DNA from: Cognatilysobacter xinjiangensis
Lineage (GTDB): Bacteria; Pseudomonadota; Gammaproteobacteria; Xanthomonadales; Xanthomonadaceae
Assembly (NCBI RefSeq): GCF_014651995.1
Contig: NZ_BMXY01000001.1
Span: 1,426,001 to 1,490,000 of the forward strand
Direction of reading: 5' to 3'
Length of the DNA stretch: 64,000 bases
The notes under the pieces are model-generated. The model did not search any database. It had not been told where the DNA came from and saw only the letters and a program-made list of their open reading frames with translations. Made by a program: the position numbers and the translations under genes. Below, one piece after another: positions 20,676 to 30,869 of this stretch (position 1 is the stretch's first letter; each line of letters begins with the position of its first letter).

Positions 20676-22214
20676 ATGCTGTTCTGGCGTGTCAAGCCGC
20701 TCGACAAGATTCTCGAGACTGCCGAAAAGAAGTCGCTGAAGCGACAGCTCGGTGCCTTCCAGCTCACGATGCTCGGCATCGGCGCGATCATCGGCACCGG
20801 CATCTTCGTCCTGACGGCCGAGGCCGGCCAGAAGGCAGGTCCGGCGATGATGATCGCCTTCATCATTGCGGCGATCGTCTGCGGCCTCGCTGCGCTGGCC
20901 TATGCCGAACTCGCATCGATGGTGCCGGTATCCGGCTCCGCCTACACCTACACCTACGGCGTCCTCGGCGAGGGCCTCGCATGGACCGTCGGCTGGGCGT
21001 TGGTGCTCGAATACGCGATCGCGGCGGGTGCCGTCGCAGTCGGCTGGTCCGGCTACGTCAACGGACTGCTCGCGAGTGCGGGCATGGGGCTTCCACTGCC
21101 TCTTCGTGCAGGCCCGCTGGACGGGGGTAGCTTCAACCTTCTCGCCTTCCTCATCTCGCTCGTCGTCACCGGCCTGCTCGTGATCGGCACTTCCAAGTCC
21201 GCGAAGGTCAATGCGGTGCTGGTGCTGATCAAGGTGGCTGCGCTCACGGCCTTCATCGCGATCGCGGTGCCGGCGGCGCAGGACGCCAACTTCGAGCCGT
21301 TCTTCCCGACCGGCTGGGGCAGCCCGCTGGGCGGTGTCGGCGTGCTGGGTGCGGCCGCTTCGATCTTCTTCGCCTATGTCGGCTTCGATGCGGTTTCGAC
21401 CGCGGCCGAGGAAACCAAGAATCCGAATCGCAACATTCCGATCGGCCTCATCGGTTCGCTGGGCGTCTGCACCCTGTTCTACCTGCTGGTCGGCTACGGC
21501 GCCGTTGGTTCGGTGGGCTCGCAGCCGATGATGGGGCCGGACGGCATGGCGCTGCATCCGGGCAGCCCTGAACTGGCGGCGGCCTGCCAGGGCAGCGAGG
21601 CGCTGGTCTGCAGCCGCGAGCCGCTGGCGCACGTGCTGCGTGTGCTCGGCTTTGCCAACTGGGGCAATGCGATCGGCATCGCCGCCGGCCTCGCGCTGCC
21701 GTCCGTCATCCTGATGATGATCTACGGCCAGACCCGCATCTTCTTCACGATGTCCCGCGATGGACTGCTGCCGGAGCGGCTGTCGAAGGTCCATCCGCGC
21801 TTCCACACGCCGCACGTGATCACGATGATCACCGGCGTGTTCGTCGCCGCCTTCGCGGCGCTGTTCCCGGTCGGCATCCTGGCGGATATCTCGAACTCGG
21901 GCACGCTGTTCGCGTTCGTCATGGTCTCGGCCGCGGTGATGATCCTTCGCGTCCAGCAGCCGAACCGCCCGCGTCCGTTCCGTACGCCGCTGGTGTGGAT
22001 CGTCTGCCCGCTCGCGGTCGCCGGCTGCTTGCTGCTCTTCCTGAACCTCTCGGGCTATACCCTGTCGATGTTCTTCGGCTGGGCGGCGATCGGCCTGGTC
22101 ATCTACTTCCTCTACGGCTACCGCCGCAGCCACCTCGCACCGGGCAACCGCGATGCAACGCCTACGCCGCGCATCGATCCGGAGCCGCCGTTCCACGAGG
22201 GTCCGCAGGCCTGA
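20676..22214 (+). CDS. Amino acid permease, APC/CAT family
   Basis: A 512-residue inner-membrane transporter with about 12 or more hydrophobic segments. Conserved stretches: GIGAIIGTGIFVLTAEAG (TM1 substrate motif), LASMVPVSGSAYTYTY, FFAYVGFDAVSTAAEETKNPNRNIP and MSRDGLLPERLSKVHPRFHTP. These match cationic amino acid transporter-like permeases (YfnA type). The ATG at 20676 follows GGGGAGAG (20662-20669). A periplasmic loop rich in Cys (AACQGSEALVCSREP) lies between helices 8 and 9. It is followed by a terminator. Confidence 0.85.
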   Translation: MLFWRVKPLDKILETAEKKSLKRQLGAFQLTMLGIGAIIGTGIFVLTAEAGQKAGPAMMIAFIIAAIVCGLAALAYAELASMVPVSGSAYTYTYGVLGEGLAWTVGWALVLEYAIAAGAVAVGWSGYVNGLLASAGMGLPLPLRAGPLDGGSFNLLAFLISLVVTGLLVIGTSKSAKVNAVLVLIKVAALTAFIAIAVPAAQDANFEPFFPTGWGSPLGGVGVLGAAASIFFAYVGFDAVSTAAEETKNPNRNIPIGLIGSLGVCTLFYLLVGYGAVGSVGSQPMMGPDGMALHPGSPELAAACQGSEALVCSREPLAHVLRVLGFANWGNAIGIAAGLALPSVILMMIYGQTRIFFTMSRDGLLPERLSKVHPRFHTPHVITMITGVFVAAFAALFPVGILADISNSGTLFAFVMVSAAVMILRVQQPNRPRPFRTPLVWIVCPLAVAGCLLLFLNLSGYTLSMFFGWAAIGLVIYFLYGYRRSHLAPGNRDATPTPRIDPEPPFHEGPQA

Positions 22215-22236
22215 CCGGCACGGCAGCACGGCAAGG

Positions 22237-22270
22237 AAACGGCGCGGGCAACTGCGCCGTTTCTTTTTTT
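22237..22270 (+). terminator. Rho-independent terminator after the permease
   Basis: The 9-bp stem AAACGGCGC/GCGCCGTTT with loop GGGCAACT is followed by CTTTTTTT. Confidence 0.9.
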
Positions 22271-22350
22271 GTGGCGACAGTTCCGCAGGCGGAACCCGGC
22301 GGCCCGGCCGCCGATGCATGGCCGCCACCCGGCTGCCCTAAACTCTGCAG

Positions 22351-22998
22351 ATGACCGCTTCCCTGCCCTACGATCCGCAGCGGCTGGCCCGCTGCGCCGA
22401 CGAAATCATCGTCAATGTGCGCGAGCTGGCCGAGCGTGGCTGGACGCCTGCGACCAGCAGCAACTTCTCGTGTCGGATGGACGCCACGAACGTCGCCATC
22501 ACCGTGTCCGGCCGCGACAAGGGCCGACTGGTGGCGGCCGACATCATGGTCGTGGACGTCGGTGGAAACCCTGTCGCAACCACGCAGAAGTCGTCGGCCG
22601 AGACGCTGCTGCACACGCAGCTCTACAAGCGCTTCCCGGAGATCGGCTGCGTGCTGCACACGCATTCGGTGAACCAGACCGTTGCCTCCCGCCTGTATGC
22701 GGCGAAGGGCGCCATCCGGCTGGAAGGCTACGAGCTGCTCAAGGCCTTTGCCGGCAACACCACGCATGACACGCTGCTCGACCTACCCGTGCTGCCCAAC
22801 ACGCAGGACATGCCCGAGTTGGCGTCCAAGGTGGAGGCGCTGCTGGACGGCGGCCCGATGTGGGGCTACCTGATCGAGGGCCACGGCCTGTACGCCTGGG
22901 GCCGCGACATGGCCGAGGCGCGCCGCCACCTCGAAGCCTTCGAATTCCTGCTCGCCTGCGAGCTCGAGATGCGCCGCCTCGGCGCCTCGTCCAACTGA
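22351..22998 (+). CDS. mtnB: Methylthioribulose-1-phosphate dehydratase
   Basis: A 215-residue class II aldolase-fold zinc enzyme of methionine salvage. Seen: [42 protein letters not shown] with the HTH zinc ligands, and [21 protein letters not shown] with the third His. The class II aldolase fold plus SAETLLH distinguishes MtnB from fuculose aldolases. It is followed 13 bases later by mtnD. Confidence 0.9.
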   Translation: MTASLPYDPQRLARCADEIIVNVRELAERGWTPATSSNFSCRMDATNVAITVSGRDKGRLVAADIMVVDVGGNPVATTQKSSAETLLHTQLYKRFPEIGCVLHTHSVNQTVASRLYAAKGAIRLEGYELLKAFAGNTTHDTLLDLPVLPNTQDMPELASKVEALLDGGPMWGYLIEGHGLYAWGRDMAEARRHLEAFEFLLACELEMRRLGASSN

Positions 22999-23011
22999 CC
23001 CGGAGCGCGCC

Positions 23012-23569
23012 ATGAGCCGCCTGCGCATCTTCCACGACGCCACTCCCGACCAGCCCGAGCTCGTCACCACCGACCTCGCCGAGATCCAGCGCGAGCTGGC
23101 GCCGATCGGCGTCGGCTTCGAGCGATGGGAGGCCAGCAAGCCGATCCAGGCGGGCGATCCGCCGGAAGCGATCCTCGAGGCCTATCGCGCCGACATCGAC
23201 CGCATCGTCGCCGAGCGCGGCTTCCGCACCGTCGACGTGGTGAGCATCGCGCCGGACAACCCCGCGCGCGAGGAAGCCCGCAGGAAGTTCCTCGACGAGC
23301 ACTTCCACAAGGAGGACGAGGTGCGCTTCTTCGTGGCCGGCTCGGGCCTGTTCACGTTGCACGTCGGCGAGAAGGTCTACGAGATGAAGTGCGTCGCCGG
23401 CGACCTGATCTCGGTACCCGATTCGACGCACCACTGGTTCGACATGGGCCCGGAGCCGAGCTTCGTCGCGATCCGCTTCTTCACCGAGCCGGACGGCTGG
23501 GTCGGCCATTTCACCGGCACCGACATCGCGCAGAAATTCCCGCGCTTCGAGCCCGGCCAGGCCGGCTGA
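23012..23569 (+). CDS. mtnD: Acireductone dioxygenase
   Basis: A 185-residue cupin (ARD family) that oxidises the acireductone in methionine salvage. The metal site is visible as [12 protein letters not shown] (HxHxxxE) and the later STHHWFDMG (His). With Fe(II) it gives the keto-acid precursor of methionine; with Ni(II) an off-pathway product forms. The N-terminal [10 protein letters not shown] is family-typical. A strong terminator follows between this gene and mtnC. Confidence 0.92.
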   Translation: MSRLRIFHDATPDQPELVTTDLAEIQRELAPIGVGFERWEASKPIQAGDPPEAILEAYRADIDRIVAERGFRTVDVVSIAPDNPAREEARRKFLDEHFHKEDEVRFFVAGSGLFTLHVGEKVYEMKCVAGDLISVPDSTHHWFDMGPEPSFVAIRFFTEPDGWVGHFTGTDIAQKFPRFEPGQAG

Positions 23570-23593
23570 GCGCCGCCGACGCTGGCACTTCAC

Positions 23594-23628
23594 CGGGGCC
23601 CGGCCGACAATGCCGGGCCTCGCTTTTT
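23594..23628 (+). terminator. Strong hairpin terminator between mtnD and mtnC
   Basis: The 11-bp stem CGGGGCCCGGC/GCCGGGCCTCG (one G-T pair) with loop CGACAAT is followed by CTTTTTCC. It ends only 13 bases before the mtnC ATG, inside what would otherwise be a continuous mtnB-D-C operon. Confidence 0.8.
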
Positions 23629-23641
23629 CCGGACCCCCGCC

Positions 23642-24337
23642 ATGCCCGTGCGCGCGATCCTCACCGACATCGAAGGCACCACCAGCAGCATCTCGTTCGT
23701 GAAGGACGTGCTGTTCCCGTACGCGCGCCGCGCCCTGCCCGGCTTCGTCCGCGAACGCGGCGGCGAGCCCGAGGTGCGTCGCTGGCTGGATGCGGTGGCG
23801 ACCGAACAGGGCGGCGTCTGCAGCGACGACACGATCGTCGAGGTGCTGCAGGGCTGGATCGACCAGGACCGCAAGCACACCGCGCTCAAGGCGCTGCAGG
23901 GCATGATCTGGGACTCCGGCTACCGGCGCGCGGATTTCACCGCGCACATGTATCCCGATGCGGCCCGTGCACTGCAGGAATGGCATGACGCGGGCTATCC
24001 GCTGCACGTGTATTCCTCCGGTAGCGTGCCCGCCCAGAAGCTCTTCTTCGGCCACAGCGACGCCGGGGATCTGACGGGAATGGTTTCGAATTGGTTCGAC
24101 ACCGAAACCGGCGGCAAGCGGGAAGCCGCGAGCTATGCGCGCATCGCCGAGGCGATCGGCCAGGCGCCGGGCGACATCCTGTTCCTCTCCGACGTGGTCG
24201 AGGAGCTCGACGCCGCGCGCGAGGCCGGCCTGCAGACGGTGCTGCTGGATCGTCGCCAGGACTATCCGCAGCCGCGCGAGGGCGAGGCCACGCACGGCCA
24301 CCGCCGCGTCGAGACCTTCGCCGACATCGGCGTCTGA
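23642..24337 (+). CDS. mtnC: Enolase-phosphatase E1
   Basis: A 231-residue HAD-superfamily enzyme that enolises and dephosphorylates diketomethylthiopentyl-1-P to the acireductone used by MtnD. Seen: [23 protein letters not shown] (DxE motif instead of DxD, typical of MtnC), [16 protein letters not shown] (motif II Ser) and [17 protein letters not shown] (motif IV). Length is as expected. A terminator directly upstream suggests expression at a level different from mtnBD. Confidence 0.93.
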   Translation: MPVRAILTDIEGTTSSISFVKDVLFPYARRALPGFVRERGGEPEVRRWLDAVATEQGGVCSDDTIVEVLQGWIDQDRKHTALKALQGMIWDSGYRRADFTAHMYPDAARALQEWHDAGYPLHVYSSGSVPAQKLFFGHSDAGDLTGMVSNWFDTETGGKREAASYARIAEAIGQAPGDILFLSDVVEELDAAREAGLQTVLLDRRQDYPQPREGEATHGHRRVETFADIGV

Positions 24338-24344
24338 CGCGTTT

Positions 24345-25895
24345 TCAGGGCGTGGCGTCGACGAGCCGATAGCTCGTGTCGGCCGTCTGCAGGCCCTGCC
24401 AGGGATCGAACGCGCGCACCTCGACGCGATGCAGGCCCGCGGCCAGCGTCGTCGGCAGCGCGCCGCGCCACAGGTGCGTGGAGGCATCGGCCTCGGGCGA
24501 GCGGTCGTAACCGCGTAGCGCCTCCGCTTCATCATCGCGCACGTTCTCCGCCAGCAGCCACGGATCGGGCTGCTCGACGCGCTTCATCGGCTTCCATTCG
24601 CCGCCGTCGACGCGGAACTCCACGCGCATGTCGGGCGTGCCCATCCACACGTTGGCGTACACGCCCCAGGCCGGATACGCGCCGCGACGCAGCGCGCGCG
24701 GCGCGTGCAGGCGCATCGCGCGCGTGAACGCGCCGGCGGTCGCATCGACGCCCGCAGGCTGCCAGGCGAGACGGTAGTGGCCGTCGGCGCCCACCTGCAG
24801 CCGTGCGGTGCCATTGGGCGTGCCATCCGACATCGTCGAATCGGGGATGCCGTCGCCATTCGGCACGCCGGACCAGAACGCACCGCAGGCCGCGCCGACG
24901 TTGTACTCGTGCAACGGCCCGGTGCCGTGCCAGCCGGTGGCCGCATCGTGGAAGACATGCCGCTGCACGTGGCCGTGCGCGCTCAGCAGCAGCACGCGCG
25001 GTACCCGGGTGAGCATCGCGAAAAGGCGCTCGCGGTCGGCGGTGCGGAAGCTCTCGCCGCCCACCGGAAAGAACGGGATGTGCACGCCGACGACAAGCAG
25101 CCGGCTCGGATCGCGCGTGGCGAGGTACGCCTCGATGAAGGCGAACTGGTCCTCGCGCAGCCCGCCGACGTAGGCCGGTCGCTGGCCGGGCAGCGTGACC
25201 ACGTCGTCGAGCATCAGGAAGTCGGCCTGAGTTTCCTCCCAAGCGAAGGTGTCGGGCCCGAAGTGGCGATGGAAGCTGCCGAGCGCATCCTCGTCGCTCG
25301 CCGCGCCTGCATCGACGTCATGGTTGCCGGGCACGTGCAGCCACGGCAGGCCCAGGCGGGTGGTCACCTCGGTCACCGCCGGATACAGCGAGACATGGTC
25401 GTCGACGATGTCGCCCAGCGTCATGCCGAGATGCGCTCGACCAGCACCGGCGCGACGCAGCGGCTCGACGATGTCGCGCGCGTAGTAGTCCACGTCGGTC
25501 ATCGACTTGGTCTGCGTGTCGGCGAACACCAGCACGTCGAGTTCAGCCGGGGCCTTCGATGCGCGCACCAGTCCGAAGTCGGGACAGGCACCGTCGGCGG
25601 AGCGACGCCAGAAAGCGGGCAGCCCGTTGGCCGCACGCAGCACGTCGAATCCGGAAGGCTTGATCACGAAGCGCGCGCGCTCGCCATTCGCCGGCAGTTG
25701 GTAGCGGCCGTCGCGACCCGTCGTCGCGATCGAAATGCCGTCCGACACGCGGACGCCAGTGAGCCCGGGCTCGGTCGCGTCGCGCATACCGTCGCGATCC
25801 CGATCGTCGTACACGACGCCGCCGCACGCGGCGGCCTGCGCCTGCGCCGCACCGGCCGCGAGTGCGAGACAGAGGGCGACGAGGGTGCGGATCAT
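24345..25895 (-). CDS. Secreted calcineurin-like metallophosphoesterase with three domains
   Basis: A 516-residue exported protein with signal peptide MIRTLVALCLALAAGAAQAQA. An N-terminal SdrD/CNA-B-like beta domain (GVVYDDRDRDGMRD, TGRDGRYQLPANG; about 24-110) leads to the phosphoesterase core (about 115-330) with VFADTQ (degenerate first motif), TLGDIVDD, VPGNHDVD, VVGVHIPFF and SAHGHVQRH (metal ligands mostly present). A C-terminal beta domain includes EYNVGAACGAFWSG, typical of the calcineurin-C domain. It probably cleaves a phosphoester in the periplasm; the substrate is unknown. It converges with mtnC. Confidence 0.82.
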   Translation of the reverse strand: MIRTLVALCLALAAGAAQAQAAACGGVVYDDRDRDGMRDATEPGLTGVRVSDGISIATTGRDGRYQLPANGERARFVIKPSGFDVLRAANGLPAFWRRSADGACPDFGLVRASKAPAELDVLVFADTQTKSMTDVDYYARDIVEPLRRAGAGRAHLGMTLGDIVDDHVSLYPAVTEVTTRLGLPWLHVPGNHDVDAGAASDEDALGSFHRHFGPDTFAWEETQADFLMLDDVVTLPGQRPAYVGGLREDQFAFIEAYLATRDPSRLLVVGVHIPFFPVGGESFRTADRERLFAMLTRVPRVLLLSAHGHVQRHVFHDAATGWHGTGPLHEYNVGAACGAFWSGVPNGDGIPDSTMSDGTPNGTARLQVGADGHYRLAWQPAGVDATAGAFTRAMRLHAPRALRRGAYPAWGVYANVWMGTPDMRVEFRVDGGEWKPMKRVEQPDPWLLAENVRDDEAEALRGYDRSPEADASTHLWRGALPTTLAAGLHRVEVRAFDPWQGLQTADTSYRLVDATP

Positions 25896-25928
25896 GCGGG
25901 CGCTCCGGTTCGGCAGCGCAAAAGCGTA

Positions 25929-26561
25929 TCAGCTGGCGACTACGGGCCCGGGGGCGTGGCGTGCGCGCAGCACGTCGACCGCGTCGTCGAGCGAGAGGCC
26001 CCGCGCGCGCAGCAGCACCGTGAGGTGATACAGCAGATCGGCCGATTCGCCGAGCAACGCGGCCTCGTCCTGCGCGACGGCAGCCAGCGCCGTTTCGACG
26101 CCCTCCTCGCCCACCTTCTGCGCGATGCGGCGCACGCCCGCGTCGAACAGTCTCGTGGTGTAGCTGCCGGCCGGCCGTTCCGCCTCGCGGCGCGCGATCA
26201 GCGCATCGAGCTCGCCCAGGAACGCGCCGGGCGCATCGGGGAAGCAGCTCGCACGGTCGAGGTGGCAGGTCGGGCCGCGCGGGTGCGCGAGCACCAGCAG
26301 CGTGTCGCCGTCGCAGTCCAGGCGCAGGTCCACCACCTCGAGCACGTTCCCCGACGTCTCGCCCTTGGTCCAGCGGCGGCCGCGGGTGCGGCTGAAGAAG
26401 GTCGCCTGCCGCGTCGCGAGCGTGTGGGCGAGCGCGTCGCGATCCATCCAGCCGAGCATCAGCACGCGCAGCGTCGTGGCGTCCTGCACGACGGCCGCAA
26501 CGAGACCCTGCTGCTTGTTCCAGTCGATGCCACCGGCGTCGAAAGCGAGGGGTTCAGACAC
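25929..26561 (-). CDS. hisI: Bifunctional phosphoribosyl-AMP cyclohydrolase / phosphoribosyl-ATP pyrophosphatase
   Basis: A 210-residue fused HisIE for steps 2 and 3 of histidine synthesis. The N-terminal cyclohydrolase has [20 protein letters not shown] and the zinc ligands around [10 protein letters not shown] and GPTCH. The C-terminal pyrophosphatase has [24 protein letters not shown] with the Glu-rich metal helix. It starts at GTG (26561), overlapping the hisF stop by eight bases. It is the last gene of the his operon. Confidence 0.92.
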   Translation of the reverse strand: MSEPLAFDAGGIDWNKQQGLVAAVVQDATTLRVLMLGWMDRDALAHTLATRQATFFSRTRGRRWTKGETSGNVLEVVDLRLDCDGDTLLVLAHPRGPTCHLDRASCFPDAPGAFLGELDALIARREAERPAGSYTTRLFDAGVRRIAQKVGEEGVETALAAVAQDEAALLGESADLLYHLTVLLRARGLSLDDAVDVLRARHAPGPVVAS

Positions 26562-27327
26562 GTCGCACCTTGATGCCGGCGGCCGCCAGTTGTTGCTTGA
26601 GTTCGGGGATCCGGATGCTGCCGGAATGGAAGACGCTCGCGGCGAGCGCGCCGTCGACATCGGCCTTCTCGAACACGTCGACGAAATGCGTCGCATCCCC
26701 GGCACCGCCGGAGGCGACCAGCGGCACCCGGCAGAGCGCGCGCGCGGCGGCCAGCTGTTCGATGTCGTAGCCGCTGCGCACGCCGTCGCTGCCCATGCAG
26801 TTCAGCACGATCTCGCCGGCGCCGCGGTCCTGCGCCTCGACGATCCAGTCCAGCGCGCGGCGTGCCAGCGCGCGGGTTCGCGACGGGTCACCGGTGTACT
26901 GGCGCACGCGCCATTCGCCGTCCTGGTCGCGCAGGCTGTCGATGCCGACCACCACGCACTGCACGCCGAAGGCGTCGGCGAGCTCGCCGATGAGCTCGGG
27001 GCGGTCGAGCGCCGGCGTGTTGATCGACACCTTGTCCGCACCCGCGTGCAGAACCGCACGCGCCTCGTCGACACTGCGGATGCCGCCGGCGACGCAGAAC
27101 GGTATGTCGATGAGCCGAGCGACGCGCTCGACCCAGCCGCGGTCCACGCTCCGCCCCTCGGGGCTCGCCGTGATGTCGTAGAACACCAGCTCGTCGGCGC
27201 CCTCGTCGCGATAGCGCAGCGCCAGCTCGACGATGTCGCCCATGTCGACGTGGTCGCGGAAACGCACGCCCTTGACCACGCGGCCGTCGCGCACGTCCAG
27301 GCACGGAATGACGCGACGGCTCAGCAT
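26554..27327 (-). CDS. hisF: Imidazole glycerol phosphate synthase cyclase subunit
   Basis: A 257-residue (beta-alpha)8 barrel. The two catalytic Asp are in [10 protein letters not shown] and GIDSLRD; phosphate loops AGGIRS and ASGGAGD are present. It uses ammonia from HisH to form imidazole glycerol phosphate and AICAR. The start ATG (27327) overlaps the hisA stop by seven bases. Confidence 0.95.
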   Translation of the reverse strand: MLSRRVIPCLDVRDGRVVKGVRFRDHVDMGDIVELALRYRDEGADELVFYDITASPEGRSVDRGWVERVARLIDIPFCVAGGIRSVDEARAVLHAGADKVSINTPALDRPELIGELADAFGVQCVVVGIDSLRDQDGEWRVRQYTGDPSRTRALARRALDWIVEAQDRGAGEIVLNCMGSDGVRSGYDIEQLAAARALCRVPLVASGGAGDATHFVDVFEKADVDGALAASVFHSGSIRIPELKQQLAAAGIKVRRV

Positions 27328-28073
27328 GCGATCGCGTCCGCGCGCGCCACCGCATCCTCGAGCCTGAAGCGGCCTTCCAGCAACGCCTTGCCGAGCACCG
27401 CACCCGCGCAGCCGGCCTCGCGGGCCGCCTCGATGTCGGCGAGGTCGCGCACGCCGCCGGAGGCCTGCAGCGCAACGCGCGGCGCGAGCTGCATGATTTC
27501 CCGGTACAGGGCGATGTTCGGGCCGCCGAGCATGCCGTCGCGGCCGATGTCGGTGCACAGCAGGTGGCGCAGCCCGGTGCCGAGGTAGAGCGCGAGCAGG
27601 AAAGACAGCGAGGTGCCGTCGCTGCGCGTCCAGCCGGCCGTCGGCAGACGCCATTCGCCCTCGACTTCGCGGGTGTCCAGCGCGACGGTGATGCGCTCGC
27701 TGCCGTAGCGCTCGATCCACCCCGCCACCGTCGAGGGCTCGCGCACCGCGAGCGAGCCCACCACCACGCGATCGGCACCGGCGTCGAACAGCCGCAGCAG
27801 ATCGTCCTTGCTGCGCACGCCGCCGCCGGTCTGCACCTTCAGTGCGGTCTTCGACTTGATGCCCGACAGCAGCGCCGCGATGGAATAGCCGCCGTCGCGC
27901 GCCGCGTCGAGGTCGACCAGGTGCAGCCAGCGTGCGCCTGCGGCGGCGTAACGCGAGGCCACCTCGAGCGGCTGGTCGGCGTAGCGCGTTTCCTGCGCGT
28001 AGTCGCCCTGCTTCAGGCGGACGACGCGGCCGTCGCGCACGTCGATGGCGGGATAGACCTCGAAGCCGCTCAT
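27321..28073 (-). CDS. hisA: Phosphoribosylformimino-AICAR ribotide isomerase
   Basis: A 250-residue barrel isomerase. Catalytic Asp residues lie in [16 protein letters not shown] and ALDTREV; phosphate-binding TGGGVRS and ASGGVRD are visible. It is homologous to HisF next to it. The start overlaps the hisH stop by four bases. Confidence 0.95.
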   Translation of the reverse strand: MSGFEVYPAIDVRDGRVVRLKQGDYAQETRYADQPLEVASRYAAAGARWLHLVDLDAARDGGYSIAALLSGIKSKTALKVQTGGGVRSKDDLLRLFDAGADRVVVGSLAVREPSTVAGWIERYGSERITVALDTREVEGEWRLPTAGWTRSDGTSLSFLLALYLGTGLRHLLCTDIGRDGMLGGPNIALYREIMQLAPRVALQASGGVRDLADIEAAREAGCAGAVLGKALLEGRFRLEDAVARADAIAC

Positions 28074-28666
28074 GCCGGCACCTTCAGGAAGTTCTCGAGA
28101 ATGCGTGCGCCGATCGTTGCCGAGCGCTCGGGATGGAACTGCGCGCCCATGCGGTTACCGCGACGGACGACGGCGGCGAATGTCTCGCCGTGCGTGGACG
28201 TCGCGAGCGTGTCACAGGTCACCGGGGCGGCGTACCCGTGCACGAAGTACGCACTGTCGCCGGCGCTGACGCCGTCCAGCAGCGCGTCGTCGAGCACGGG
28301 CTCCAGCGTATTCCAGCCCATGTGCGGCACGCGCAGCGTGGGCGAGCCCTGGAGCTTGCGCACCCGCCCGGGCAACAGGCCGAGGCAGTCGACGTCGCCC
28401 TCTTCCGACGAGTCGAACAGCAGCTGCATGCCCAGGCAGACGCCGAGCAACGGCTGGCACAGGTCGCGCACGCAGCTTTCCAGGCCGAGCTCGTGCAGGC
28501 GGGCCATCGCCGCAGCCGCGGCGCCCACACCTGGCAGCACGACGCGGTCGGCGGCGGCGATCACCGCCGGATCCGCGCTGAAGCGGGCGCTCGCACCGAG
28601 GCGCTCGAAGGCATAGCGCACGGAGCCGATGTTGGCGCCGCCGGCGTCGATCAGCACGACCTCCAT
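28070..28666 (-). CDS. hisH: Imidazole glycerol phosphate synthase glutaminase subunit
   Basis: A 198-residue class I glutamine amidotransferase. The nucleophilic Cys is in [12 protein letters not shown] and the His/Glu pair in [16 protein letters not shown] forms the oxyanion region. It delivers ammonia to HisF. The ATG shares one base with the hisB stop (TGATG). Confidence 0.95.
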   Translation of the reverse strand: MEVVLIDAGGANIGSVRYAFERLGASARFSADPAVIAAADRVVLPGVGAAAAAMARLHELGLESCVRDLCQPLLGVCLGMQLLFDSSEEGDVDCLGLLPGRVRKLQGSPTLRVPHMGWNTLEPVLDDALLDGVSAGDSAYFVHGYAAPVTCDTLATSTHGETFAAVVRRGNRMGAQFHPERSATIGARILENFLKVPA

Positions 28667-29793
28667 CAGAGCGCTCCCTTGGTCGACGGCAGCTCGCGAC
28701 CCTCGCGCGCGAGCGCCTGGCGGAGCGCGCGCGCGACCGCCTTGAAGCAGGCCTCGACCTTGTGGTGGTCGTTGTCCCCACGCACGGCGAGGTGCAGGTT
28801 CAGGCCCGCGGTCTCGCAGAGCGATCGGAACACGTGCGGCACCAGTTCGGTCGGCAGATCGCCGACGCGCTCGCGGCGGAATTCGCCGTCGAACACGAAG
28901 TACGGACGGCCGGAGAAATCCAGCGCGGCGCTGGCGAGCGTTTCGTCCATCGGCAGATTGAGGCCGTAGGTCGTCGGGCGCGCGTCGGGCACGTCCGGCG
29001 CCACGACGTCGCTGCCATAGCGGCCGATGCCGCGCTTGTCGCCCAGCGCCTGGCGCAACGCCTGGCCGAGCGCGAGTGCGCAGTCCTCGATGGTGTGGTG
29101 CTCGTCGATGTGCAGGTCGCCCTCGCACTCGAGCGACAGGGCGAAGCCGCCGTGCTTGCCGAGCTGCTCGAGCATGTGGTCGTAGAAGCCTAGGCCCGTG
29201 CGCACACGCGGCTCGGCGGCGCGGTCGAGATCCACCTCGACGACGATGCGCGTTTCCTTCGTCGTGCGCTCGACACGCGCGGTGCGCGGTGCGTCGGCGA
29301 GCGCATGCGCGATGCCGGCCCAGTCCCACTCGCCGCCGAACTGCGCGGTGCGCAGCTGGAAGGCGCGTATGCCCATGTTGTCCGCCAGCTGCACGTCGGT
29401 CGGGCGATCGCCGACGACCGCCGAACGCGCCCAGTCGATCGTGCGGTCCTTGAGGTAGGGCAACACCAGGCCGATCTGCGGCTTGCGCGTGGGCGCGTTG
29501 TCCTCCGGGAAGCTCGTATCGATCAGCACGTCGCGGAAGCGGATGCCCTGGCTTTCGAAGACCTGCATCATCAGCGCGTGCGGGCCGTCGAAACTCTCCT
29601 GCGGATACGCATCGGTACCGAGGCCGTCCTGGTTGGAGACGATCACGAAGTCGTAGCCGGCATCGCGCAGCTTCAGCATCGCCGGGATCACGCCCTCGAC
29701 GAAGCGCAGCTTGGCGTAGCTGTCGATCTGGAAGTCCCCGGGCTCCTCGATGAGCGTGCCATCGCGGTCGACGAACAGGATGGGTCGACTCAT
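28666..29793 (-). CDS. hisB: Bifunctional histidinol-phosphatase / imidazoleglycerol-phosphate dehydratase
   Basis: A 375-residue fused enzyme. The N-terminal HAD phosphatase shows [12 protein letters not shown] (DxD) and SNQDGLGT. The C-terminal dehydratase begins near residue 175 and has [32 protein letters not shown] and the Glu/His-rich FDHKV-equivalent [12 protein letters not shown]. The fused type is the gammaproteobacterial form. It overlaps hisC by four bases. Confidence 0.95.
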   Translation of the reverse strand: MSRPILFVDRDGTLIEEPGDFQIDSYAKLRFVEGVIPAMLKLRDAGYDFVIVSNQDGLGTDAYPQESFDGPHALMMQVFESQGIRFRDVLIDTSFPEDNAPTRKPQIGLVLPYLKDRTIDWARSAVVGDRPTDVQLADNMGIRAFQLRTAQFGGEWDWAGIAHALADAPRTARVERTTKETRIVVEVDLDRAAEPRVRTGLGFYDHMLEQLGKHGGFALSLECEGDLHIDEHHTIEDCALALGQALRQALGDKRGIGRYGSDVVAPDVPDARPTTYGLNLPMDETLASAALDFSGRPYFVFDGEFRRERVGDLPTELVPHVFRSLCETAGLNLHLAVRGDNDHHKVEACFKAVARALRQALAREGRELPSTKGAL

Positions 29794-30869
29794 GCCGGCA
29801 CCGCCTCGGCCAGCGCCGCGATCACGCGATCGTTTTGCTCGGCCGAGCCGATGGTGATGCGCAGCGCGTCGCCCAGGCCGGGCTGCGCGCGCACGTCGCG
29901 CACCACCACGCCGGCGGTAAGCAGGCGCTGGAACGCAGCCTGCGCGTCATCGAAACGCACCAGCAGGAAGTTGGCCGACGATACGTAGACCCGCCTCACA
30001 CCGGCTGCGCCTTCGAGCGCTGCGGCGAGGCGGCCGCGCTCGCGCGTCGCGACTGCCGCATTGGCACGCGTCGTCGCCAACGAATCGGTATCCAGTGCGC
30101 GCAGCACGAGGTCGACACAGGGCTGCGGGAGGGGATACGGCGCCTGGCAGCGGCGCAGCAACGCAATCAGTTCGGCATCCCCGATCGCGACGCCCAAACG
30201 GGCGCCCGCGAGTGCGTGCGCCTTCGACAACGTGCGCAGCACCACGACATTGCGCATCGACGGCAACAGCGTCAGCGCCGAAGCGGTCGATGCGAATTCC
30301 TGGTAAGCCTCGTCGACCACCACGATGGCGCGGCCCTCCAGTCGCGTGGCGATGTCGCGCACGACGTCGAATGGAACGATTTCACCCGTCGGGTTGCCGG
30401 GGGAGCACAGGAACACCAGCGTCGCGCCGCTGCCGAGGACGCAGGCTTCGATCGCGTCCGCATCGCAACGGAACGACGCGCCTTCGTCCACCAGCGGGGC
30501 TTCGACCACGCGCGCACCGTGCAGGCGCGCGCTCACCGCGTACATGCCGAACGTGGGCGGCGTGGTGACGATCGCGCCCTGCCCCGGCACGCAGAAGGCG
30601 CGCACCAGCAGGTCGATCGCCTCGTCGCTGCCGCGGCCGGCGATCACCTCGTCCGCGCGGCAGCCGTACAGCGCGGCCAGTCGCTCGCGCAGCGCTTCGG
30701 GCTGCGGCTCGGGATAGCGACGCACACGTGCTGAGGCGTCGGCGGAATTCGGCCAGGCCGATTCATTGGCGTTGAGCCAGACGTCGCCGTCGAGCTTGTC
30801 GCTGCGCGCGGACCGGTAGCCGGCGAAGTCGCGCAGGTCGGCGCGCACCAGATCGATCGGCGAGCTCAT
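29790..30869 (-). CDS. hisC: Histidinol-phosphate aminotransferase
   Basis: A 359-residue PLP-dependent class I/II aminotransferase. Seen: [43 protein letters not shown] and the PLP-Lys in [14 protein letters not shown]. It converts imidazole acetol phosphate to histidinol phosphate. The ATG overlaps the hisD stop (ATGA). Confidence 0.94.
   Translation of the reverse strand: MSSPIDLVRADLRDFAGYRSARSDKLDGDVWLNANESAWPNSADASARVRRYPEPQPEALRERLAALYGCRADEVIAGRGSDEAIDLLVRAFCVPGQGAIVTTPPTFGMYAVSARLHGARVVEAPLVDEGASFRCDADAIEACVLGSGATLVFLCSPGNPTGEIVPFDVVRDIATRLEGRAIVVVDEAYQEFASTASALTLLPSMRNVVVLRTLSKAHALAGARLGVAIGDAELIALLRRCQAPYPLPQPCVDLVLRALDTDSLATTRANAAVATRERGRLAAALEGAAGVRRVYVSSANFLLVRFDDAQAAFQRLLTAGVVVRDVRAQPGLGDALRITIGSAEQNDRVIAALAEAVPA

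Noticed and set aside
20643-22328. A 561-residue minus-strand ORF opposite the amino acid permease
   Set aside because: It is an Arg/His/Asp-rich shadow of the permease codons with no family resemblance; such antisense ORFs are expected at this GC content.
22271-22350. A SAM or other riboswitch before mtnB
   Set aside because: Only 80 bases remain between the permease terminator and the mtnB ATG and no riboswitch core is visible.
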